A DNA stretch of 64,000 nucleotides from the NCBI RefSeq assembly GCF_000687475.1, contig NC_057316.1, positions 2,666,001 through 2,730,000 of the forward strand, in the 5' to 3' direction. The DNA is from Ustilaginoidea virens. Taxonomy: Eukaryota; Ascomycota; Sordariomycetes; Hypocreales; Clavicipitaceae. The position numbers and the translations under genes were made by a program. Shown here piece after piece: positions 56,490 through 64,000 of this stretch (position 1 is the first letter of the stretch; each line of letters starts with the position of its first letter). The notes beneath the pieces are model-generated. The model did no database searches and had not been told where the DNA came from. It saw nothing but the letters and a program-made list of their open reading frames with translations.

Positions 56490-57078
56490 GGTGGATTCTA
56501 TGCTATGTTATGTGGCGAGGGTAGCGTGTGGCGTGATTGTCGTCGGTGCTGTCGTCGGAGTTGTCGCCGTCGGTGCAGTCGTCGTCGCGGAGGGGAGGAG
56601 AGGAGGTGAGAAAGAAGACAGAGAGAGAGGGAGAGAGAAGCGCGGATGCATCGCCAAGGGCCAAGTGCCAAGTGCCAAGTGCCAAGTGAGTGGATGAATC
56701 CGGCGGACAGGCGAGGACCGACCGACTGCGAGGTTGACGAGGAATGAGCCGAGGAATGAGCCGAGGTTGGCACGAGCGGCAAATCTTCCCCTTCTCCACC
56801 CCCACCCACCCACCGAATCACATGCGTTGGTTGGTTGCAGCAAGGCCAAAGAGGTTCCTGACGCGTCACGTGCGGCGGCTTTTGCCCCGCCTTCCCCACA
56901 TTGTCAGATGTCAAAGTCATGCTATGATAATCTGCCAAACGCGTCGGACATGACTGAAACAGAAGCCAATGCCATCCATCAACCGTTTACATTCAGCTGC
57001 ACCTTGACCTAAACCCCCCCCCCCCCCCCCCCAACGTCCCACCCCGGGAAAAAACTGCACTGCGCCGAGAGAGAGTTC
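56490..57078. other. Intergenic upstream of nitronate monooxygenase gene
   Basis: About 0.6 kb with (GTCGTC)-type repeats near 56540-56590, AGTGCCA repeats near 56660-56690, duplicated GAGGAATGAGCC near 56739-56763 and a C run at 57015-57032. No gene is seen. Confidence 0.5.
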
Positions 57079-57978
57079 TCAGCCCTGCAGGGAGTAGCCC
57101 ACCGCGCCGCTTTGGCCGCCCAACCTGACGAGCCTGGCCCGCATCTCGTCGGCCCGCCGCCTCTCCTCGTCGCCGAGCGTGGACAAGTCCACCCTGGCGA
57201 CAAACCGGCCCACGCCGTGCTGCAAAACGTTTCGGGCGCGGAGCTCGCCGCCGGCGGCGTGGCCCACGGAGCCGTGCAGGGTGACGCGGTCCTTGGCGGA
57301 ATCGTACACGCCGCGGTGGAGAATGTTGTTGTTGTAAAAGGCGACGTCGCCGGGCCCGAGCCGCACGGCGACTTGGCCAGGCAGAGCCCTGTCGAAGGGA
57401 TCGGCATGGCGCTCGGCGTCGGTCCGGGGACGCTTGTGCGACCCGGGCACCAGGACCAGGGACTCGTCCTCCCACAGGGCGAGGTTGTACTGCGCGTGGA
57501 AGGCGGGCCGCCGCAGACGCGCCATCTCCTCCTCGGCGGTGGCCTCGGCCGGGATGTCGTCGCGGTGCCATCGGAGCTCAAAGTCGCCGCCGTCGGGCCG
57601 CACCAGCATGTTGAACAGCTCCATGACCAGCTCCTCGTCGGTGCACTGCAGAAGCTCGCGGACGATGCTCAGCGTCGCCTCGGAGAAGTACTGGCGCGTA
57701 AAGACCTGGTGGCCGGGCAGCTGGGGGTCCATGAGATGCTGCACGCCCCAGATGCCCTTGTCGGGAGAGTAAGCCCAGGGGGGGAACTGCTTGCCGACCG
57801 TGCGGACGTGCGGCCACTGGCCGGATCGGCCCAGCTCTTCGACCGTGCGGCTGGCCTGGCGGAGCTCCTCGAGCGCCGCACCGCTGACGATTCCCCGGAC
57901 GACGACGAAGCCGTCTCTCTCCAGGCAGGCCCGAAGGCCAGAGGCATCTTGGGCAGCGGGCATGGGCATCCCGCGCAT
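57079..57978 (-). CDS. Phytanoyl-CoA dioxygenase (PhyH) family protein
   Basis: About 299 residues from the Met at 57978. This is a 2-oxoglutarate/Fe(II)-type double-stranded beta-helix protein. The iron-binding HxD is in LRWHRDDIP, the distal His in ILHRGVYDS, and an Arg-containing strand follows (DRVTLHGSVG). The region LVLVPGSHKRPRTDAERH matches the usual loop after the HxD strand. The substrate cannot be deduced: PhyH proteins act on lipids and on secondary metabolites, and no biosynthetic cluster surrounds this gene. The frame is open up to 58170, which would add 64 residues (NNNKNKNN-type low complexity with several Cys); I judge that part to be leader sequence, but a start at 58170 cannot be excluded. 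Confidence 0.85.
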   Translation of the reverse strand: MRGMPMPAAQDASGLRACLERDGFVVVRGIVSGAALEELRQASRTVEELGRSGQWPHVRTVGKQFPPWAYSPDKGIWGVQHLMDPQLPGHQVFTRQYFSEATLSIVRELLQCTDEELVMELFNMLVRPDGGDFELRWHRDDIPAEATAEEEMARLRRPAFHAQYNLALWEDESLVLVPGSHKRPRTDAERHADPFDRALPGQVAVRLGPGDVAFYNNNILHRGVYDSAKDRVTLHGSVGHAAGGELRARNVLQHGVGRFVARVDLSTLGDEERRRADEMRARLVRLGGQSGAVGYSLQG

Positions 57979-58844
57979 CCAGTAGTCGCGGTTGCAGCTG
58001 TCGCAGGTATTACAATCGCAGTTGTTTTTGTTTTTGTTGTTGTTGCTGTCGCAGTTGCCAGTCGATAAAGTCCGCCAACCCCCTTGGGTCGTTTGTCGGG
58101 AGTTGAATTGTAACCAGACAGACAGGAACGAGCTCGACACCGTGGGGGAAGAGGGCAAGGGCAAGGGCAAGGCCTTGGTAAGTTCCAGACGGCAGCTGGT
58201 GCCGAATCACGCCACGAGCCACGAGCCACGAGCCACGACCCGACAGGGGGTGATGGATCCATGATGGTGATGATGATGATCCGCCCCTGCGAAGCTGCCG
58301 TGGGCCCGAGATCAAGTCCATGATTATTAAGCGTGCCGCCTTGCCCCACATTTTTCAACCCCATGAGGAAGGTGCGAATTCCCCCCCCCCCCCACCCCCC
58401 GGGGCAACGCGGCCCCAGCACAGTCTGCCGCGCTGCAAATGCCCTCGCAATGCACACTGTGGTTTGCTCTTTGCCGTCAGTCAGCAGCATCTACCACCCA
58501 TGCACCAAACCAACTACCAACTACACTGCCGACCAATCTAAACCTCCTGATGGAAGAGCCCAACGCTGGTGTCATCGAACCCCAAGGTTACCGCACTCCG
58601 TATGGGCAAGTCATCTGCACCGGATCGACGACGCTCGCCAAGGCGTCCATGTCGCATATGAACAACCGGGGGATGTATCAGGCATGCCCGTCATGCCGTG
58701 CCGCGTCACGCGTCTCGTGTGTTGTGCTGCCCCGATGGATAACTCCATCCAGTTCGTTTCCTTTCAAAACTCCGCGTCTTCGGACACGCAAGAGCACGGC
58801 CTGAGCTTGCGCCACGTCCCGTTCCCGGCGCTGCCCGAGGTTCC
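57979..58844. other. Intergenic between PhyH and EFM7-like genes
   Basis: About 0.9 kb with TTTTTG/TTGTTG repeats near 58022-58050, GGCAAG tandem copies near 58153-58172, GCCACGA tandem copies near 58210-58240 and a C run at 58381-58394. No gene is seen on either strand. Confidence 0.5.
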
Positions 58845-59738
58845 CTATGGCAAGCTGCAGCAGTCTTCAAGCCGCCAGCGCACTTCGAATCCCTTGACCG
58901 TCTTTTGCACCTCCAAGTCGCCCGGGTCTCCTTCAAAGAGAGGCCGGTCCAGCTTCCTCTCCGAGACCTGCTCGACCTCGAGGCCTGCGTCGCGAGCAAC
59001 GTCGAAAAACTTCATGTCCAGATCCTGCTTCCATGGCCGATACGAGGTGAAGAAGACGTAGGCCACGCTGCCGCGGCTTCTCCGCATCGTCTCCTTGATG
59101 GTTCTGACGAGGGCCCCGTGCTCCGAGTGTCGGAAGAGCAGGTCGGCCAGCACCAAGACGTCGAACCGGCATGACTGCCCGTGTCCGTGTCCGTGTCCGT
59201 GTACGTCCTCGTCCTCGTCCTCGTCCCCCTCTTGTCCGCGACGAGGCCCGCCGAGCCTGGCCAGCAGCGGCTCGGCATCGGCACCCCAGACAAACCCGAC
59301 GGCGTCAACGGTCCGCTCAATGAGCCCCCTCGGCTCAACCGTCTCGTCGCACGCGTCAATGTTCTTTTGCATGTTGGCCACCAGGTCCGGGTCCGGAAAG
59401 TCGGTCATGACAACCCTGCCGGCTCCCAGGATGGCCGCCACGAGCGACGGCAGCCCGGCCCCCGCTCCGAGCTCCAGCACCGACTTGCCTGCCACCCTGG
59501 ACGGGTCGTGCTCAAAGTAGTCGGCCATGAACTTGGCGCCGTTCCAGAGGTGATGGGCCTCGGTAGGGCTGTGTCCCACCAGATGGAGCGTGATTTGCTT
59601 GCCGCCCTGCATGGTGAAGACCTGCTTCGTCGGCGGCGGCGAGGGGGGGTAGTAGTCGCGAGGGTCTTGCATGAGGAGCCCGGTGCCGTAGGTTTCATTC
59701 TCGTCGTCGTCGTCCATGTGCATGTGCATGTGCATGTG
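58845..59738 (-). CDS. EFM7: EFM7/Nnt1-like protein N-methyltransferase
   Basis: Single exon, about 297 residues. It begins with an unusual Met-His repeat (five Met) followed by an Asp/Glu stretch, then GTGLLMQDPRDYYPPSPPPT, the family signature before the Rossmann fold. SAM motif I is VLELGAGAGLPSLVAA and post-I is VVMTDFPDPDLVANM. Yeast EFM7 methylates the N-terminal Gly and Lys of translation elongation factor eEF1A. A low-complexity insert (DEDEDEDVHGHGHGHG) interrupts the domain before the conserved FDVLVLADLLFRHSEH strand. The start could be any of five Mets between 59738 and 59714; I used the first. An opposite-strand frame of similar length is a shadow. Confidence 0.9.
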   Translation of the reverse strand, partial: HMHMHMHMDDDDENETYGTGLLMQDPRDYYPPSPPPTKQVFTMQGGKQITLHLVGHSPTEAHHLWNGAKFMADYFEHDPSRVAGKSVLELGAGAGLPSLVAAILGAGRVVMTDFPDPDLVANMQKNIDACDETVEPRGLIERTVDAVGFVWGADAEPLLARLGGPRRGQEGDEDEDEDVHGHGHGHGQSCRFDVLVLADLLFRHSEHGALVRTIKETMRRSRGSVAYVFFTSYRPWKQDLDMKFFDVARDAGLEVEQVSERKLDRPLFEGDPGDLEVQKTVKGFEVRWRLEDCCSLP

Positions 59739-60154
59739 CATGTCCACTGTTGTTTCGAAATGACGCAAATACAAGGCAACAGGGTTTTTTTCTTTTTTCT
59801 TTTTTCCTTTTTTTTTTCTCGCTTGCAACAGGCAGGGAATAAAATATGGCACTCGGTGTTGTTGTTGTTGTCGTTGGGCCCAGTTGGTCCGTTCGACGCC
59901 CGCAAGTGATGCTGCCGAAGCAGAGTTTTTTTCTCCATGTTGGACCAATGTTGGACCATGTTGGACCAAGTTGGAGTGGGGTGGCGGGTCCAGCTAAAAT
60001 TAAGCTCCAGCTTCAAGTTCCAAGTCGATCGACTCTGATGACTTTGTCTTATCCTTCGAACCCCCATGGCCCCCCCTCCCCCCCCCCCCCCCCCAGCCTT
60101 GTTCCCTTGGATTTTCCCAACACTTCGAGAGATTCCCCCCCCCCCCCCCGTCTT
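59739..60154. other. Intergenic between EFM7-like and HEL117-like genes
   Basis: About 0.4 kb with T-rich tracts near 59786-59818, a GTTGTT repeat near 59858, tandem ATGTTGGACCA units near 59937-59975 and C runs near 60077-60093 and 60136-60149. No gene is seen. Confidence 0.5.
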
Positions 60155-60729
60155 TCACGGGCCCTGCCCAAACCGCTGCTTGGCCAGCTCGCGCAGCATG
60201 CTGACCGTCCCCTCCTCCCTCCGCTGCCACGCCCGCCTGCGCAACTCCATCTCCTCGCCCTTGGCCCGCTCAAACTCCTCCCGCCGGACCTGCCGGTCCG
60301 ACTTGCGCCTGTGCTCCCGCTGCTTCATCCGCCGGTACTCCTCGGCCGTGTCGCCGCCCCCCATGAGCTCGCCGTCGCCCACCTCCACCCCGGGGCTCCT
60401 CTCCCGGAACTGCCGCATGCTCTCGCCCGCCTCCTTCTTCTTCTCCAGCCTGCGCTCGCGGGTCCCCGGCTGCGCCGCCGGCACCAGCTCGTCCAGGCGT
60501 TCCTTCTGAAGGCGCCTCTCGGCCCGGCGCGCTTGCCGGGCAGCCTCGCCGTCCGCCTCCCTCTGCTCCTGGAGGAGCTCGTCCCGCGCCGCCAGGTCCC
60601 GCCGCGTCGGCTGCTTGACGCCCACCCGGCGCGCGGGGTCTCGCGCCGGAAGTCTCGGTCCGTAGTCGTCACCGCCGCCGTGGTCGTCTTCGTCGTCGGA
60701 GCCGTCGTCGGAGCCGGAGCCGCCGGGGC

Positions 60730-60764
<35 letters not shown>

Positions 60765-61276
60765 CTGGCCAGCGGCGACGCGCCGCCCTCGCGCCCCGCG
60801 TACTCCTCGGCGCACCGGCAAAACACCTCCGGGTCGTACCAGCCCTCGGCGAGCTCGTTGCGGTTCCATTTGCCCACGAAGCGTTTCCACCGGCCCCTCG
60901 CCTCGCGCTCGTCCATGTCCTCCAGGTACCTTTGCTTCTGCAGCTCCAGGTAGAAGGCGAAGAGGGGCTCAAAGGCGGCGAAGTCGGACTTGACCAGCGG
61001 GCGCACCGAGTACGGCAGCTCCGCGGGCTCGGGCTCGGGCTCGGCGCCGCTCGGCCGTGCGTGCCGGGACCGCCGCCGGTGACGGTGATGGTGACGGGCG
61101 TGGCTGTCGGGCGATGCGCTGCGGCTTGGCTGGGCGGGCGACCGGGCGGGCGACCGGGCCGCGGGGCTTCTCTTCGTCAGGCTCCGCGCAGCGGTGCTGT
61201 CGTCTCGGCTGCGTTGTCGGGATTCGCGACCCGGCCGGGTGTGGCGAGCCCAGTCCTCGGCACGAGACTTGGGCAT
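60155..61276 (-). CDS. Basic, Arg/Ser-rich fungal protein (HEL117-like)
   Basis: Single exon, 373 residues. After an Arg/Ser-rich N-terminus (RSLTKRSPAARSPARSPAQP) comes the only globular-looking block, from LPYSVRPLVKSDFAAFEPLFAFYL to GRWKRFVGKWNRNELAEGWYDPEVF (about 90-150). That block resembles fungal proteins often labelled 'RNA helicase HEL117', although no helicase motif is present. The rest is an acidic Asp/Glu tract (about 165-195) and charged helical repeats (RREEFERAKGEEMELRRRAW). An RS-rich and charged composition suggests a nuclear, RNA-related role, but this is inference. The start at 61276 was preferred over 61327 because the extra residues come from intergenic sequence with a homopolymer. 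Confidence 0.75.
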
Positions 61277-62473
61277 GATGGCGCGCCAAATACGGGGGCA
61301 CCCAGGGAGGGGGGAAAAAAAAAACAAAAAAAAAAAAAAATTGGCCCCTTTCCTGCCTTGGGGGCCTGCCTTTTTGTTTTCCTATGTCATGAAGCACTAG
61401 CCAGCTCTGGTAAGCCCGCGCGATGCAAAGACCAAGCGAGGTTAGGTGATGGGCGACCAGGAAGGAGGTATATGTCAGGTTGAAGCAACCGTGAGTTGTT
61501 GACTGGAACGAGGCGAGTGTCACATGACCTTACCTATACAGGCGCTCCACCATCACATCCTAGCTTAGCTCAATCAAATCAAGCCTCCTTCATATCACAT
61601 CGTGCCCCTCACAGCGAGGCGAGGCGTGCCTGAAAGACGTCTAGTCCCGCTTTTCCTGGTCCCGCTTTTTTCGGGGTCCATTGTAGTTTCCACCGTCCAG
61701 CGGGCGAGTCGGCTTTTATACGGAGTACAGTAGTTCCGAGGCCAGCCAGGAACGGAGTACTCCGCAGGCTTCATGTTGTGTCTTACGTGCAATACTGCAC
61801 AGTGCAAAGTTGCAGTATTGAGTCTTGGGCCAAGTCCGAACCACCGAGTACGAAGTATGTACTCCGTATGTAACTCACAGAATGTACGCAGTATGTACGC
61901 AGCATGCCAACCATCCTTTCGCCATAAAACACACCCAGCGTCCAAAACAACATGGAAACATTCGACTTCTTCCCTTCACTGTAGCCCGTCTTTGCAGCGG
62001 CGAAGCCCTAGGGCCACGCACGTGGCTTGCGTACATCATGCAAACATGGCGAATCACACTCACAAACTAATCAGCCGTTGTTCACGGCCCTTGTTCAGCT
62101 TCAAGAGCGAAGCAATGGTATTCCTGCTTCCGCCATTCTGTATGCACGCGATTCATGCGCATTCCTCGCATCAAAATGCCTTTGGGTCGCTTACTTTTTT
62201 CTCTGGGTATCTACATTATTCTTGCCGGGCCAACGTCAGATGTACATAAAAAACGTACAGTGCAAACTGTAAAGCCGGCTGCTTGCGCTCCCAGGCAAAA
62301 CGCGCGCGCAGCACGAACCAGCGACCGACACCAATAAAACTCCCCGAGTAAGAGCATTGCTACGCTTCCATAAAGATCCAGGTCGCGACGTCCAGGAACA
62401 CAACCACCGAGTGTGGCAAGGGGGAAAGAATAAAACGTGCGTCATGTGTTATGCCACACCCCGTTGGTTGCGC
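61277..62473. other. Intergenic upstream of HEL117-like gene
   Basis: About 1.2 kb with no supportable gene. It has TACGGAGTA/TACTCCGTA copies at 61719-61727 and 61860-61868, CGGAGTACTCCG near 61753-61764, and repeats of TATGTACGCAG near 61883-61903. A/T content rises toward 62470, where the 3' region of the copper regulator gene begins. Confidence 0.5.
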
Positions 62474-64000
62474 TCAAGGATGATCGTTGCCTGGGCCTTG
62501 CGCCGCCGGACCGGAAATGTTGTGAATAGTGCATCCGATGCATTGACAATCGTCGCCGCATGGACAACTCGACCCTTGGCCGGCACAGGCGTCGTCAAAC
62601 GGGTAGCTGACGAAGAAGAAATCACTCGCAGATAACGCCTGCTCTTCGCTTATGCCCGACGCTGCGTCTGACGGCGTCTGCGCAGCAACAGGCGACCACG
62701 TTCCGTCGGGGTTGACTGTATTGGGAGTCGACGTTCCGTGAGAGGCTCCGTTTGCCATTTCTTCGTGCTCGCCATTCGAGCCATTCGAGCCACTCGCAAT
62801 AGCCGCCGGCCCGTTCAGAGTCGATCCATTGCCATTTGCATGAGCAGGCGGCCCCTTGTCCGAATCTTCCCTCAATGTGTTCCAAGCTGAGCGCACATAG
62901 TTTTTGGTCGCCTCGTTGTAGGGATGAGCTGCGCATCCAATGCACTGGCAAGAATCACCACAGCTGCAATGATGTGATGTCCAGGCGGATCCATTCGGCG
63001 TGGTCGGAGGTTGCTGCATGGGCACTGCTCCTGCCATGGCGAATGGAGGGCAGGCCCCCGGTTGGCCAAACGTCATGGCTGCCATGAATTGCCTCCATTG
63101 CTCGGGCTGGAGGGGCTGCATGTAAGAGCCGTACTGCGGAGGGTAGTTGAAGATGCTGGGTTGCGCATAAAAAGGATACAGCCCGTTTCCCATGGCCACG
63201 CCCTGTTCAAACGGATGATGCATCATGGCCGGGCTTGGTGGGAAGTGTATTCCGGGAGGGGACATGATCCCGGCAGTCGACTCCTTGATGTGAGCGTTGT
63301 ATGAAGGCTGGGGAGAGCAGCAACTTTCGGCCTTTTGCTCCGCCTTGTCCTTTGCGCTTGGTGGGGGTGTTGGCCCGGGAGGGATGTCGATTTGCAATGA
63401 TGACTTTTGGCCGCCGCCGCTGCTGCCACAGCAGCTTTTGGCGGCTCGGGAGCTCGAGGTTCCAGAACCATTCGCTGGGCCATCGGTTTCCCCATCTGCT
63501 GCGGGTTCCGGGTTGCCTGGAGCAGGTATCGTGGAAGGCGGCATGGTGTAGGGAAACAGCGGAAAGTTTGCTTGACTGGTGACGACTGACCCGTCGCTAG
63601 GTGCCATGGCCATGGTTCCGTAGAGTGACGCGTCCGACATGGGAGTGGTTGAACCGTCGGTCGTTCTCATTTGCTGCGCAGTCAGTCCGTTGTAGGGCGG
63701 CATGACATTCAACTGGCTCGTGTCCATCCTCTGCAAGCCGGCAATATCAACCGACTGCTTCCTACAAGACGTCGACTTTGTACCCTGCTTGTGCACTCGA
63801 AACCCAGCATGACCATGCTTCGAAGGACTAGGGGGTGTCGTGGCACGACTGGAGGCGTCATTGTCAGTCGCGTGGGCAGGACTGGCGGTATTCGACGTCC
63901 CACACCGACACTTTTGTTTTCTGGGAATGGCGGCAGTGACAGCTGCGCATGCACAAGGTCGCGAGGAAGGGTGAGGACACGAGCTCAACGGTCTACCAGG
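62474..64000 (-). CDS. Copper-fist transcription factor (Cuf1/Mac1/GRISEA type), 5'-truncated by window end
   Basis: The frame runs from the stop at 62474 to the right edge of the window, about 508 residues, and its start lies outside. At the edge it reads PGRPLSSCPHPSSRPCACA, then AIPRKQKCRCGTS, which is the second half of the copper-fist DNA-binding domain, with the KGRP-like minor-groove motif (here PGRP) and Cys zinc ligands. Two Cys-rich copper-regulatory motifs follow: CSCGDSCQCIGC (about 340) and CPCGDDCQCIGC near the C-terminus. The middle is Pro/Ser/Met-rich, without another domain. Factors of this type activate copper-uptake genes when copper is scarce or metallothionein genes when it is high. 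The double Cys box favours a Cuf1/GRISEA-like sensor, but direction of response cannot be told from this fragment. The first exon(s) must be sought beyond 64000. Confidence 0.92.
   Translation of the reverse strand, partial: PGRPLSSCPHPSSRPCACAAVTAAIPRKQKCRCGTSNTASPAHATDNDASSRATTPPSPSKHGHAGFRVHKQGTKSTSCRKQSVDIAGLQRMDTSQLNVMPPYNGLTAQQMRTTDGSTTPMSDASLYGTMAMAPSDGSVVTSQANFPLFPYTMPPSTIPAPGNPEPAADGETDGPANGSGTSSSRAAKSCCGSSGGGQKSSLQIDIPPGPTPPPSAKDKAEQKAESCCSPQPSYNAHIKESTAGIMSPPGIHFPPSPAMMHHPFEQGVAMGNGLYPFYAQPSIFNYPPQYGSYMQPLQPEQWRQFMAAMTFGQPGACPPFAMAGAVPMQQPPTTPNGSAWTSHHCSCGDSCQCIGCAAHPYNEATKNYVRSAWNTLREDSDKGPPAHANGNGSTLNGPAAIASGSNGSNGEHEEMANGASHGTSTPNTVNPDGTWSPVAAQTPSDAASGISEEQALSASDFFFVSYPFDDACAGQGSSCPCGDDCQCIGCTIHNISGPAAQGPGNDHP

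Noticed and set aside
59846..61483. 545-residue frame (+) opposite the HEL117-like gene
   Set aside because: Pro/Leu/Arg low-complexity translation of GC-rich DNA; the minus-strand frame has the recognisable block.

Overview
The window is nuclear DNA of a filamentous ascomycete. Genes are compact, with short GT-AG introns and lariat signals of the CTAAC/CTGAC type. Gene content is typical of Sordariomycetes (a VIVID-type LOV photoreceptor, CreC and CreD catabolite-repression factors, an EFM7 methyltransferase, a copper-fist regulator), and Hypocreales is my best guess. I rebuilt exon structures by hand from splice signals, reading phase and remembered family conservation; no search was run.

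Layout. 0-6.6 kb: COQ3 (+), a secreted serine carboxypeptidase (+), and the Nse2 SUMO ligase (-). 6.6-9.6 kb: a gene-poor stretch with TAGGTACC-rich islands. 9.6-12.4 kb: the vivid-like LOV protein (+) converges on an Fpg-family DNA glycosylase (-) that has two GC-AG introns. 12.66 to about 14.15 kb: a non-coding, multi-intron host gene in which each of six successive introns carries a box C/D snoRNA. Their antisense elements match, in order, the targets of the yeast snR78-77-76-75-74-73-72 cluster. The first snoRNA carries both the snR78 and the snR72 guides, so six genes cover seven targets. This is the most interesting part of the window. 15.1-26.8 kb: an Slm1-like F-BAR/PH protein, the arrestin CreD and the WD40 protein CreC, all (-). 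28.1-34.7 kb: Miro GTPase (+), mRNA cap methyltransferase Abd1 (-) and proteasome subunit Rpn7 (+). 35.5-46.2 kb: alanine aminotransferase with a polyglutamine leader (-), mitochondrial ribosomal protein bL33m (+), a large coiled-coil protein (-), a small single-pass membrane protein (+) and Enp2/NOL10 (-). 47.7-64 kb: Mediator subunit Med13 (+), an F-box protein (+), nitronate monooxygenase, a PhyH-family dioxygenase, EFM7, a basic HEL117-like protein and a copper-fist regulator cut by the window end (all -).

How the genes relate. Most are unrelated housekeeping genes. Two groupings have possible biological meaning: creD and creC lie about 3.6 kb apart and act in the same ubiquitin-linked carbon-repression pathway, and the snoRNA cluster supplies guides for 2'-O-methylation of 18S and 25S rRNA. 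I saw no transposon, CRISPR array, secondary-metabolite cluster or convincing tRNA/5S gene. Intergenic DNA is rich in homopolymers (three A/T runs of 41-42 nt), microsatellites and a recurring TACTCCGTA nonamer.
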